From assembly GCA_032716605.1 (NCBI GenBank), contig CM064551.1, forward strand, positions 47,304,674 through 47,368,673: 64,000 bases of DNA. Reading direction: 5' to 3'. The notes beneath the pieces were generated by a model. That model ran no database searches and was not told the origin of the DNA. It was given only the letters and a program-made list of their open reading frames with translations. Numbering within the stretch: the stretch's first letter is position 1; the number at the start of each line of letters is the position of its first letter. Shown here one piece after another: positions 9,966 to 20,185 of this stretch. The position numbers and the translations under genes were made by a program. The stretch is from Paralithodes platypus (Eukaryota > Arthropoda > Malacostraca > Decapoda > Lithodidae).

Positions 9966-10621
9966 CAAATGTGGTGAAAATTCGAACCTGCGCAGTGTTG
10001 AATCAAGTTGATAGGTAAAATATGAAAATTAAAATAGATACTATATTATACAGGTATAGGTAGCCTGGAAAGTTCGTTATTTTCCTAGAGTGCCGTATAT
10101 TCCGTTAAACAGTCGACCAAAAACGGGAAAAGTGGTTAGGGCAGTGAGAATTCTGTTTCATAAGATAATTATTGAAAGTGTTACTTAAAGTTACTTAAAG
10201 TTTAAACATAACGAGTGTAAACGAGTGGCACTCCCCCCCCCCCACACACACACACACACACACACACAAACCGCGTAACAAACACCTCCTTGTCCTCCAA
10301 GCCCCCCCCCCCTCTCTCTCTCTCAAATGTGGTGAAAATTCGAACCTGAGCAGTGTTGAATCAAGTTGATAGGTAAAATATGAAAATTAAAATAGATACT
10401 ATATATACTGTAGGTAGCCTGGAAAGTTCGTTATTTTCCTAGAGTGCCAGTGAGAATTCTGTTTCATAAGATAATTATTGAAAGTGTTACTTAAAGTTAC
10501 TTAAAGTTTAAACATAACGAGGGTAAACGAGTGGTACCCCCCCCCCCCACAAACCGCGTAACAAACACCTCCTTGTCCTCCAAGCCCCCAGCCCCCCCCC
10601 CCCCCCCTCTCTCTCTCTCTC
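9966..10621 (+). repeat. tandem 5' UTR units of LINE-c
   Basis: Unit 1 (about 9966-10324) and unit 2 (about 10325-10621) both run from AAATGTGGTGAAAATTCGAA to a C-rich/CT-rich end. Unit 2 lacks about 55 bp present in unit 1 near 10095-10145. Unit 1 carries an extra (CA)n at about 10244-10268. Tandem promoter monomers are known in some LINEs, such as mouse L1. Whether these units drive transcription is inference. Confidence 0.75.
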
Positions 10622-10653
10622 TCCCCCATGTAAGGGCGGGTGGAAAAAAAAAA

Positions 10654-11811
10654 ATGTTTACCAGAGACAACTGTACGAGTTGTAAGATGAATATACACAT
10701 GCATGAAGGCACTGCATGTCGGATATGCAAGCAACCATACCACTGGATTTGCATAGGATTGACACCAATAAATGAGGCGTACAATACAAGAGGGAAGAAC
10801 CTCCATTTCTGCGATAGTTGTTTCGATATCACATGGCAAGTCATACAGACTGTAGAAAATACAGAAGTACAAGATAGACTGAAATATTGCCAAGACATAG
10901 CTACCTTTCACAGAAAATGGGGAACTATTGGGGCCTCAGGGCCCATACAAATATCACAACCCACACACGCACACCTTCCCATGATAATGCCCACATTGCC
11001 TCCTGCACATCCACACACATCGCCTGCCGAACAACAACCTTTCGCACCCTACATATACACACACCCTGCCGCACATCTCCCCACACCTCCCCAGACCCAG
11101 AAAACACCCACATTAATCCCATCTATGGCCATTGACCACCCTACTGCTGTTGATCAAATACAATTGCAGGATGAACGTAGGATGCAACAAGCCCCCATAT
11201 CAGGCTCCCCTTCCACATCGTCTCCCCCCTCACCACTGCCACCTGCCCACCTACAACCGACCCGTAACTCCACCCCCCTGCAGGCCTCACCCACCCATAC
11301 ACCAAGCCTACTATCACCCACAACCACACTTAGCTCACCACATAACCCCTTGCAGCCCCAGCCCCACCTACTGGGGTTGTCTACACCAGTGTGCAGATAT
11401 TATCTGGAAAGAAGGTGCTACTTTGGTCAAAAGGGCGAATATAATGGGAATTCATGTAGATTTGCTCATCCCAAAATTTGCAAAAACATAACCAGTCATG
11501 GAAAATGTAGATTTGGTGAAACCTGCAAATACCACCACCCATCCCTTTGCAAGACATCACTTAAGAACAAGACCTGCTACAATATGAAATGCCCAGCTTT
11601 TCATATTAGAGGGACTTGGAGATATGCTAGACCTAACACGAATGGTAGCCCAAAAAACTCTCTAGCTATGCGAGGACGAGACAGAGGGAAAAGGCAAGGA
11701 GGGAAAGGGCAGATGAAGATGAAGAGACTGAGGGAGATGGAAGAGCACATAGAACACCTCAAGCACCTCCTGGCCTCCCAAGAGTGGCCAATACATCCCG
11801 AAGACTATTAG
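10654..11811 (+). CDS. LINE-c ORF1 protein with PHD-like finger and three CCCH zinc fingers
   Basis: The ATG at 10654 follows the UTR repeats directly; upstream in-frame codons are low-complexity UTR. The product has 385 residues. Residues 5-55 hold CTSC, CRICKQPYHWIC and CDSC, a PHD/treble-clef-like cysteine pattern. A Pro/Thr/His-rich linker follows. At about residues 247-325 come three CCCH fingers ending CRFAH, CKYHH and CPAFH. The C-terminus is basic (MRGRDRGKRQGGKGQ). It presumably binds the element RNA as the ORF1 partner of the RT. The frame is intact, and codons P-K-N at 11650-11658 carry a slippery A AAA AAC. Confidence 0.8.
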   Translation: MFTRDNCTSCKMNIHMHEGTACRICKQPYHWICIGLTPINEAYNTRGKNLHFCDSCFDITWQVIQTVENTEVQDRLKYCQDIATFHRKWGTIGASGPIQISQPTHAHLPMIMPTLPPAHPHTSPAEQQPFAPYIYTHPAAHLPTPPQTQKTPTLIPSMAIDHPTAVDQIQLQDERRMQQAPISGSPSTSSPPSPLPPAHLQPTRNSTPLQASPTHTPSLLSPTTTLSSPHNPLQPQPHLLGLSTPVCRYYLERRCYFGQKGEYNGNSCRFAHPKICKNITSHGKCRFGETCKYHHPSLCKTSLKNKTCYNMKCPAFHIRGTWRYARPNTNGSPKNSLAMRGRDRGKRQGGKGQMKMKRLREMEEHIEHLKHLLASQEWPIHPEDY

Positions 11812-14807
11812 GTACACATAGTACTCCAAACAATCCCTCCCCAATCTTGTTTGCAAATATCCAAGGCCTAAAAAATAGAACCACGAACAAAGTACCATTT
11901 ATTAGGGGCCTGCTAGAAGAAGGAAACGCTATATTTGCGGCTCTCACAGAAACTCACATTAAAGATCAGGAAGATAGTGAGGTATGGATTCCTGGTTACA
12001 ACCTACATAGGGCGGACAGAACGCATAGATCACATGGAGGTGTAGCCTTGTACATACATGACTCACTGATATGTACTGAATTCCTAAATAACAGTAATGA
12101 AGTGGTGGAAATACTTGGAGTTAAAATAGAATCCCTAAATTTAGCAGTTATTGTTACATACAGGCCTCCAGACTCATCCCGAGAAGAATTCAAAACCCAG
12201 CTCAACAAAATAAAATCAGAAGTGGAAACCCTGGGGAACCCAACACCAAATATTATATGGCTAGGAGACTTTAACCTACCAAACATTAAATGGAGACAAC
12301 TAGAAAACCAGTTAGTGGCAAATAACACCGGAGAAGCAAATACTAATACGAGAGAGCTTTTTGAACTTTGTGATTTTTTTAGTCTTACCCAACATATTGC
12401 TGAACCCACACGGGAAAACAATATCTTAGACCTGGTCTTCACTAACAACGACTCTCTAGTACACAGCATTAACATATCGGACACAACATACTCAGATCAT
12501 AAATTAATTGAGATCAAAACAACCTTAGAAAGTATACAGACAACCTCAGAATCGAGAACAAAAACCGGTCCCTTCAGTAAATTTAACTTCAAAAACATTA
12601 GGTGGGAAGAGGTAAATCAAGAAATGGAGGAAATAGACTGGGAAGATTTAATGGATAACCTAACACCAGCAGAATGTCTAGTATTAATAACAGAAACCAT
12701 GACCCAAATCTATAGCCACCATATACCTGCAAGACAAACAAAACGAAGAAGCAAACAAGATCGGGAAAGGAGGAGACTGTACAGAAGAAGAAAATTACTC
12801 ACACAAAGACGCACACATCAAAATCTACAGGATAGGCATATGGTCGAAATAGATAGAGAAATTGTGGAAATTGAACAAAGGCTAAGAATATCATATGAAC
12901 TACAACATATGGAAGAGGAGAGGAAAGCTATTGCAGGTATAAAGGAAAATTCCAAATACTTCTTTTCATACGCCAAACAAAAGGCTAAAACAACATCAAA
13001 CATCGGCCCACTGAGCAAAGGGGACGGCTCTTTCACAGGGGACAAAAAGGAAATGAGCGAACTCTTAAGCAGGCAGTATGAAATGGCATTCAGTGAGCCT
13101 GATGAAACAAAAGTCATCAGAGACCAAAATATATTTTTCATGGAAACCTCCCCCACAGAAACCCCTCAGATGCTGGATATTGATTTCGGTCCAAAAGACA
13201 TAGAAGAGGCCATTTCCAACATGCCATCCCACTCGGCACCAGGCCCGGACTCTTGGAATTCGATCCTAATGAAAAAATGTAAGGAAAACCTCTCAAAACC
13301 CCTGGCTATAATGTGGAGAAGGAGTCTAGACACTGGTGACATACCAGATAGCTTGAAAAACGCAATAATTGCCCCACTGCATAAAGGAGGGAGTAAAGCA
13401 CTACCAAAAAACTACCGCCCGGTAGCTCTAACCTCTCAGATTATTAAAGTTTTCGAGCGAGTCCTGCGAAGCAAAATTTCAACATTCATGGAGACAAATG
13501 AACTACACAACACCGGTCAACATGGGTTCAGAGCGGGAAGATCATGTCTCTCACAACTTTTGGAACACTATGACAACATTCTTAAAGCGCTAGAAGAAAA
13601 GAAAAACGTGGATGTCATTTACACCGATTTTGCTAAGGCATTTGATAAATGTGACCATGGTATAATAGCCCACAAACTGAAAGCAAAAGGTATAACGGAA
13701 AATCGGACGGTGGATATACAATTTCCTCGTAAACCGAAAACAATCGGTAGCAGTAAACCAAGTCACTTCTGAGCCTTCGGATGTCAAAAGCTCAGTGCCC
13801 CAAGGAACAGTGCTAGCGCCCCTTCTGTTCCTCATACTAATTTGCGACATAGATACCAACACCAGACACAGTACGGTGTCGTCTTTTGCTGATGACACAA
13901 AATTAAGCAAGATAGTAAACACACAAGAGGACACGAGCCGACTGCAGGAAGACATGAATGTAGTGTTCCAGTGGACCAGGGAAAACAACATGCAATTCAA
14001 TGAGGAAAAATTCCAATTAATACGGTACGGAGATAATAATGGTGTTAAAGAAATTACAAATTACTTAACAGAATCTAACCACATAATAGAACGGAAAGAC
14101 AGTGTGAAAGACCTCGGGGTATTAATGTCTGAAAATATGGGTTTCAAAGTACATAACCAGGTCAAAGTGGCGGCTGCGAAACGTCTTAACGGGTTGGATT
14201 CTGCGCACTTTTAAAACACGCGGTGAATTGCCTATGATAACGCTCTTCAAATCTCTAGTGCTACCGCGGCTTGAATACTGTAGCGTATTAACATCCCCAT
14301 ACAAAGCAGGTGAAATAAATGACGTAGAGAGTGTACAAAGAAATTTCACTTCGCATATAAGTTCGATAAAACATCTACACTATTGGGAGCGTTTAAGAGC
14401 ACTGAATCTGTACTCACTGGAACGTAGAAGAGAACGTTACCTAATAATATACACGTGGAAAATCGCAGAGGGTTTAGTACCAAACCTACATACTCCGATA
14501 GTCATGAAATTCAGTGATAGGAGAGGCTGGGAATGCGAAATCCCCCGGATGAATAACAGGGGTGCTATGGGCTCTCTGCGAGAGGGCTGGTTATCACACA
14601 GAGGCCCACGTCTCTTCAACAAACTCCCACGGCGAGTAAGAGACATGAGGGACATCTCGTTAGACAACTTCAAGAGCCCTAGATGTCGAACTGCAAAAAG
14701 TGCCAGACGAGCCCATCCTCGCAAGGGAGCGAGCTGTCGCTTCAAACAGTCTACTGCACCAAATCACCACCCATAACGAGGGGCGTCACGCTCCTTGGTG
14801 CCGCTAG
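11649..14807 (+). pseudogene. LINE-c ORF2: APE endonuclease-reverse transcriptase, three frameshifts
   Basis: The frame opens just after a TAG at 11646-11648, overlaps ORF1 by about 160 nt and has no in-frame ATG before the endonuclease. Endonuclease motifs are FANIQGLKNR, LTETH, YRPP, GDFNLPNIKW and SDH. RT motifs are NYRPVAL, GQHGFRAGRSC, DFAKAFDKCDH, VPQGTVLAP and FADDTKL. The C-terminus has VPDEP and SNSLLHQ. Frame shifts occur near 13705, 14190 and about 14675, so this copy is inactive. Expression by -1 frameshifting from ORF1 is suggested by the heptamer at 11652-11658. Confidence 0.8.
11652..11658 (+). promoter_or_regulatory. predicted -1 frameshift heptamer A AAA AAC in LINE-c ORF1
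   Basis: Six A then C sit in the ORF1 register as CC(A) AAA AAC. A -1 slip leads into the ORF2 frame, whose last upstream stop ends 3 nt before the heptamer. A AAA AAC is an established eukaryotic/retroviral -1 slippery sequence. No strong stem-loop was recognised by eye downstream. Confidence 0.6.
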
Positions 14808-14826
14808 AGGAGCGGCGAACACATCC

Positions 14827-15827
14827 AAAGGTATCCAAAGGCTGCCATCAACTCTCCTTCACAGGACGCAGACAGGATTCTCCAGGAACTCCGAGACGCA
14901 GCCAGAACGGATCCTGTGTACATCCGCCTGCGTGAGTGCGTTACTTCTGGTTTCCCCACCAACCGCTACGACCTGCACAACTCTCTACTCCCATTCTGGA
15001 AACTCCGAGACTACCTGTCAGCAGATGGTGAACTCGTCCTGTATGGAGCGAGGGTTGTGGTTCCTGAAGCCCTCCGCCGCTGCACCTTGGCTCGCCTGCA
15101 TGATAGTCACAGAGGCGTGGAGGCCACTAAGCGTAGGGCGCGACAGGCTGTCTTTTGGCCTAGCATCAACTCGGACATCGCCAATACAGTTCAAGCTTGT
15201 GAGCCGTGTCAGGTCTTACAGCCTAGTCAGCAGCAGGAACCCATGATCAACGACGACAACCCAACTAGGCCTTTCGAGTCTGTTTCAGCCGACTTCTTTG
15301 CTGTGGCGGGGAAATCCTTCCTCGTCGTAACAGACCGACTCTCAGGCTGGCCCGTTGTCGTACCCTGCAAAGGAGATACTACCGCTTCAAACACCATCAG
15401 GATCTTCTGCCGCTACTTCAGGGAAGTTGGTGTACTCCTCCGCCTACGTACAGATGGAGGCCCACAGTTTACTAGCCGTGAGTTCCGGGACTTCATGGAG
15501 CGTTGGGGAGTCAATCACTTGGTCTCTTCCCCACACTACCCACAATCCAACGGTCATGCCGAGTCTGCCGTCAAGTCCGTCAAACACCTCATACTGAAGA
15601 CGGCTCCCTCAGGCAACATCGACTGCGAGGACTTTGACCGTGGACTGTTGGAGCTCCGCAACACCCCGAACTTCACAGGCCGCTCCCCGGCACAAATCCT
15701 GTATGGCCACCCACTACGGTCTTGTGTCCCTGCTCATCCCCAGTCCTTTGCAGCAGAGTGGCAAGCCAAGGCCGAGGACTGTGACCACCGTGCAGCCGCC
15801 CACACTGCGCTGGTGCAGAGAAACTGA
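14827..15827 (+). pseudogene. Gypsy integrase
   Basis: It continues the Gypsy pol frame after LINE-c; in frame from 14827 it starts Q-R-Y-P-K. The HHCC zinc-binding domain is at about 15094-15228 (LHDSHRG and CEPCQ). The DDE core shows SADFF (~15289), RTDGGPQF (~15448) and the Glu of NGHAESAVK (~15550-15575). The frame ends at 15825-15827 in a premature stop where the C-terminal module continues in another frame. Catalytic residues look intact, but the element lacks RT and cannot be autonomous. Confidence 0.85.
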
Positions 15828-16191
15828 CCAGCACGCACATCCCCTTCCCAGGTTGAGAGTCGGCACCACAGTGCGGATCCAAGACCCGACTTCTCACCAC
15901 TGGGACAAGGTTGGGGTCGTCATGGGCTGCGGCAGGTCCAGGGATTATGAGGTAGGTCTCCCCAGTGGTAAGATATATTGGCGGAACCGTCGCTTCCTCC
16001 GCCCAGTGAATTCCCCTGGTGTTGAACCCCTCCCCCATAACCCTGAGATCCCTGTGTCTTGCACGGACCCAGAAAGAGAGTCCTTCACTTCCCCCATGGC
16101 TCCACGTAGGTCTGAAAGGCTCCTAGAAAAAGAGTCAGCTCGACAACGTCTTGCGAGCTTGAAGGGGGAGGGAGGTGTTGATATAGGTTAA
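15800..16191 (+). pseudogene. Gypsy integrase C-terminal (GPY-like) module, frameshifted
   Basis: In a frame different from the integrase core the sequence reads LRVGTTVRIQDP, VGVVMGCGRSRDYEV and IYWRNRRFLRP, the small beta-barrel seen at the C-terminus of many Gypsy integrases. A basic Ser/Arg/Glu-rich tail follows. A one-base indel around 15800-15825 separates it from the core. The last codons overlap the 3' LTR start. Confidence 0.65.
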
Positions 16192-16478
16192 GTGCACACA
16201 CAACATATATACAGAGTGTACACATGCCTTAATCATATTGCAACATACACACATGTACTTTCAGGGCAATACTATCATTGTTTAATATCCCATGATAATA
16301 TACCGTACTCTGTAGTATCGGCAGCGTTGCACCAAATATATCCGGCACCGCTGCACATGTTTTCATCAGTAACATCCGGTCGGCACTCAGCATAGCAGTG
16401 CCACCCCAGCTCTGTATACCTTTGGCTAATAAGAACCTATAAACTTATCTCTGGACTTTTATTCTACATCCTTGTGCA
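16176..16478 (+). repeat. 3' LTR of the Gypsy relic
   Basis: A polypurine tract (GAAGGGGGAGGGAGG, 16161-16175) precedes TGTTGATATAGG. The right end is either CA at 16467-16468 or CA at 16477-16478. The matching 5' LTR is not in the window, so the boundaries come from the PPT and TG...CA termini only. Confidence 0.6.
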
Positions 16479-16621
16479 AGAAAGGATTATCAAGGTTGTT
16501 GTAGCTTCACATGACAACCATACAGTGGGAGCAAGAAATATCCAAACTTTTAAAGCAAAATTGGATAAATGTAGAGAGAGAGAGACAGGACAACACGAGC
16601 TTAGGCTCAAATCCTGTATAC
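16479..16621 (+). mobile_element. CR1-like LINE 3' fragment
   Basis: The coding tail reads VGARNIQTFKAKLDK, followed by GACAGGACAACACGAGCTTA. It closely matches the end of the fragment at 53508-54118 (VGARNIHIFKKKLDK, then GACGGGACAACACGAGCTTA). It is heavily 5'-truncated. Confidence 0.75.
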
Positions 16622-16916
16622 TTTTTTTTTTTTTTTTTTTTTTTTTCTATATTCCAACTACTCCCTCTCGGGCATAGGCTGAGAGCCTGTACATTCCACC
16701 GCTCAACACGGTGAAGCCCGTGAGGTCTCGTTCCAGTCTGGGGAGTGAGACATGCGAAGCATCCATCATGGCTCGAAGCAGCTCCATCTCTGAAGCGGCT
16801 GGTTGCTTCGCTCAAGCGCTTCACCGTCTCACCCTCCAGACTCAGACCCTCACTCTCAGAACGCCACCTATTGAGCAGTGAACTCACTAGGCATTGTCCC
16901 CCTGTAACATATTTTG
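16622..16916 (-). mobile_element. short poly(A)-tailed repeat on the minus strand
   Basis: A run of 25 T at 16622-16646 is the poly(A) tail of a minus-strand sequence of about 270 bp with no coding frame of note. It sits between the CR1-like tail and an RTE end. It may be a SINE or a truncated LINE 3' UTR; no second copy is in the window. Confidence 0.5.
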
Positions 16917-16930
16917 AATATGGGAATATT

Positions 16931-17165
16931 CTATCTATTGCCTGACGCCGTGATCCCCGAAGGGGTGGCCACGAACGAACCGCCCCCATGCACCTCTGTC
17001 CCCAGTCAGTCGACGCCCCTCCCCCCAACCAGCACCGCCTTCATTCATGTACTTCCTCACTCCATCCTTCCACCTCTCATTCGGTCTACCTCTCCCTCTC
17101 TGTCCCTCCACCTCGCTCTCGTACACCCTCTTAGTCATTCTCTCGCTTTCCATACGTTCCATATG
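16931..17165 (-). mobile_element. RTE-type LINE 3' end (5'-truncated)
   Basis: It matches the last ~230 bp of the RTE copy at 26471-28636, including the coding end GHPFGDHGVRQ, the stop and the start of the (ATAG)n tail. It breaks off at CCATATG. Confidence 0.85.
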
Positions 17166-17280
17166 TTATTTAATCAGGGAACAATGAGGATATTTTTTGG
17201 CATTTCGGTGGGCTTTGTGGTAATGCACTGACACTAGGTACAGCACAAATTCAATCCCAATAATATCTTCCCATTGACAT

Positions 17281-17347
17281 ATCGGGATTTGAACCCGGGT
17301 CCACTGGATCACCAATCCAGTGGCATGACCACTCCACCACACCTCCC
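17281..17347 (-). repeat. tRNA-like sequence (tRNA pseudogene or SINE head)
   Basis: On the minus strand the sequence carries an A-box-like GTGGTGGAGTGGTCATGCC, an anticodon arm CTGGA/TCCAG with loop TTGGTGA (anticodon GGT, Thr-like), and a B box GGGTTCAAATCCC. The acceptor stem is not convincing. A CR1-like tail motif, ACAATTAGGTGAGTAC, adjoins it on the plus strand at about 17350-17365. A tRNA-derived SINE head is more likely than a functional tRNA gene. Confidence 0.5.
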
Positions 17348-17451
17348 CTACAATTAGGTGAGTACAAGCTTCCCACATTCGGTGGATTTTCTTGCGTTGT
17401 GGCTTCTTGCCGCCTCTCGCCAAGCGCAACGATTCGTCCTTCAATGATATA

Positions 17452-17820
17452 TCAAGATAACTCAAAAATATTAACGAATGGGAAGGGGATGGCTGGGAGG
17501 GACGTCGTCGTCAATGATTCCGGGGCCCCTACTAAATATTAGGTTTTCTCTACTTCCCTTTGGGAATCAAACCTATAATTTAATAGTGGCCCCTCCATCA
17601 TTGACGATGTTGCCTGAATTCCAAGACTGGAGGGGGACATTCGTAGTATTAAAAACTGTCCTCATAACCGTATGGTTAAGTCAAGAAACCTCATAACAGG
17701 AAAAGCTATTTGTATATGTAGTTGTGCTTACAACACAGTTAAAAATTATTGAAAGAGTGAGAGCAGTGCGTTGCTTCAAAGAAGCCTGCTCCAACAACAG
17801 AGTCCTCCTTCCTGAGGTGT
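17452..17820 (-). mobile_element. DIRS 3' relic (internal complementary region plus 3' UTR)
   Basis: It is a diverged match to DIRS-C 55099-55460. It holds the fused terminal sequences (ATTAGGTTTTCT...CAAACCTATAATTTA...GTGGCCCCTCCATCATTGACG), then CCAAGACTGGAGGGGGACATTCG and the GCTTCAAAGAAGCCTGCTC hairpin. It is older than DIRS-A, -B and -C judging by its many differences. Confidence 0.75.
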
Positions 17821-18603
17821 TTGTTGTATTGGGTGAGAGAGCCGGTACCAAAAAACCGGGGCCCGGGGTGGAAGGGGGGCCCGGTACTACGAAGGAAAAA
17901 TATAGACGATTCATTCATGATCATCTGGCTCTCTCTTACTCTGCTCTCTGTGCGTTCCCCAACCAATGAGAACTCACTGTTTAGGGTGCTACACACTCCC
18001 ATAATTTTATCATTTGCTGATTGGGTCATAATATTGCAAATTTCCATAACCCAACATCTATTAATCCTGGTCTCTCACTCTGTGTGTGTAGCTTGCGAGC
18101 CGGCCAATGAGAATTCGAGTATTACCCTGCCACACTCCTAACATGCTCTCATTGGCTGTCTGGCCTACGTGTGCAAGAAATGTCTTATCAAAACAATGAA
18201 TTGAATAGATGCCATCAGCCACCAGTCGTTATTATATAGTAGGCAAACTCCTGTGAATTTACCCAATTCTTTCCCTGATGCTTGGTGTGTTAAATTGTTT
18301 ATTGTGAATATTCTACTATTGATAATCGTGTCAGTTATATATCTAACGTTCGGTTAAAGCTTTGTAGTAATGAAAAACGGTGATTCAGCTTATGACAGTC
18401 TTAGAACCAGGACGTGGCGAGGATTATTTGAATGATACACCTCCAGCGTCCCTCCTAAATTTATATTTCATGGCTACCCGGCGAGGCAGTGACATCTGTA
18501 GCCTGTATTTTAATTTTGGATATTTAGTGACCGGTAAACTGTGCAGGACAGGACTCAGTAACTCCGAAGATTTAAAAAAAGAACAGGATTTTTATTAACA
18601 CCT
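17821..18603. other. unassigned; promoter-like cluster of CCAAT boxes
   Basis: No coding sequence is supported. CCAATGAGAA occurs at about 17961 and 18104, ATTGG at about 18149, and TATATAG at about 18233. The arrangement could be an LTR U3 or a host promoter, but no LTR ends were found. Confidence 0.3.
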
Positions 18604-19084
18604 TTAACCCTTCCTACCCGGGCTGCCTTAGGTAATGACAGCACGAAAGAAGGGCCAATACCCGGTATGCCTTATCTAAGGCATGAGCTTAATAGCCTAA
18701 TTAAGCTTGGTCCGAACGCCGTGCGTACGACGTATGTCAACAAACCCAAGCGTTCGTCACCGCACCTCCGAAAACAAGAAGGAGAAGACTCCTCAATGTT
18801 ATTGTTATGACGAAATTAGTGTCTGAAAAGCCCCCATATTGGCAACATCTCTGCAATATTGGCTCCACTGAAATCGTCATCACAACTGAACCAGTTGACT
18901 TCCAGAGCTCTACTCAATACCAAAATACAGATTGAAAACCGCACTACGATTATAGATGAGTGGGAAAGTTCTAGCAGTGAAAATAAACATAAATACGGTA
19001 GCCTAGGCCTAGACGTTTTTCGGCCATATCGCCCGGGTAGGGGCGACCGTCATTGGCTGAGACAGCCCGGGTAGGAAGGGTTAA
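18604..19084. mobile_element. TTAA-flanked MITE (piggyBac-type), 473 bp
   Basis: TTAA lies on both sides (18604-18607 and 19081-19084). The 18-bp inverted repeat CCCTTCCTACCCGGGCTG is perfect at the two ends. An internal stretch (about 18866-18912 and GTAGCCTAGGCCTAGACG) matches the MITE at 55517-56004. There is no transposase. Confidence 0.85.
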
Positions 19085-19867
19085 GTTCATGGTACATTAT
19101 GGATTTCTGACTAGTGAGTAGTGACTATTAACTCATTATAATTAGTCTAGACGAGTTTATGCATGCAGAGGAAGGTTAAATTTGGTCAGTTCTTTAACCA
19201 TTTTTAGTTCCTCCAGGTGAGCCCATTCAAGTTCCAGGTGAGCTTTTGCCATTCATTTTGGTTATCATTTAATTAAAAGATTGTATTATACAGATTAACC
19301 CTTCCAAGTTTATAACGCACTTCAAGGTTATATTTTGGCTGTGATATTATGATTTTATATAGATTAGGAAGGGTATATGGAACTCCACTGGGTTGATTCA
19401 GGCTCCGACCAGAGACCTTCATCACTTTTTAACATACAAATCTTTCATAAACTGTATAAAATCGTCAAATGATTGTTCAAAGAAAGTGTCAACATGCATG
19501 GTGAACTTGAAAAGGATAAGAAAGGTGTATACTGCTACCGCCTGTTTAGTTACAAGAGTTAATTGTTTGCCTACATGAAGGAAGCAAAATTATCAATTTG
19601 GTTGCAGTTTTCTTCAGTCATGTGGGGTTCCAGTGTATAGACTACTAAGTACCGGTATAACAAATTTCACATTCTACTGACATGCATTTAACTTTTATCT
19701 AAAACCTTAGTTAAAGTTTGTTTGGTTAACATTTATGAATATCTTGTGAAGTTTATTTTTCCATACAAATGTAACAAATACCCAGTAACATAAAAATTAT
19801 CCATTATGGATTAGGCTAACTAAAGCTATCAGTGTTAGGCTATGTATCCAATTTATTTATGATGTAC
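19085..19867. other. AT-rich DNA with no recognised gene
   Basis: No long frame or family match was seen. A possible tiny TTAA-like piece (TTAACCCTTCC at about 19294, GGAAGGGTAT at about 19366) is too weak to call. Confidence 0.4.
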
Positions 19868-20185
19868 ATGCTGGCATAATAGTCCCCCTATATAAGGGCA
19901 AAGGGGAAAGAGGAGTGTGTGGTAACCACCGAGGAATATGTCTTCTAAGCGTACTAGGGAAGGTATACAGTAGGGTAGTGATTGAGAGAGTGAGAGTGAG
20001 AACGGAGAAATGGATAGGCGACGAGCAGGGAGGTTTTAGGAAGGGAAGAGGATGTGTAGATCAGATTTTTACCCTGAATTGTGTTGTGGAGAAGTATCTG
20101 GAGAAGAAACAAAAGGTGTATGTTGCCTTTATGGACTTGGAGAAGGCCTATGACAGAGTGGATAGAGAAGGTTTGTGGAAAGTAC

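Larger units (their letters stand above)
9343..14819 (+). mobile_element. LINE-c, near full-length non-LTR retrotransposon with TSD
   Basis: The target duplication CACATCC lies at 9336-9342 and 14820-14826, and the Gypsy frame is continuous when the insert is removed. The order is a 5' UTR of about 1.3 kb with tandem repeats, ORF1 (PHD-like plus CCCH fingers), ORF2 (APE endonuclease plus RT), and a very short 3' UTR after the TAG at 14805-14807. It belongs to the APE-type LINEs. The C-terminal VPDEP...SNSLLHQ segment recalls CR1/L2/Daphne-like families, but the exact clade is unassigned. Confidence 0.85.
7952..16478 (+). mobile_element. Ty3/Gypsy LTR retrotransposon relic, split by LINE-c
   Basis: Internal segment 7952-9342 (zinc knuckles, protease, RNase H) continues at 14827-16175 (integrase and C-terminal module), followed by a polypurine tract and a 3' LTR. 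The 5' LTR, most of gag and the RT palm are absent. LINE-c occupies 9343-14819 between CACATCC target duplications. The order PR, (RT), RH, IN is that of Ty3/Gypsy. Confidence 0.85.

Noticed and set aside
10531..10653. First 41 codons of the long ORF1 frame of LINE-c
   Set aside because: They translate the C-rich and CT-rich UTR repeat; the ATG at 10654 directly precedes the zinc-finger domain.
17281..17347. Functional tRNA-Thr gene
   Set aside because: B box and anticodon arm look good but the acceptor stem does not pair convincingly, and it sits in a mosaic of repeats.
19294..19375. Very short TTAA MITE
   Set aside because: TTAACCCTTCC and GGAAGGGTAT face each other, but the right TTAA is absent and the unit would be only about 80 bp.
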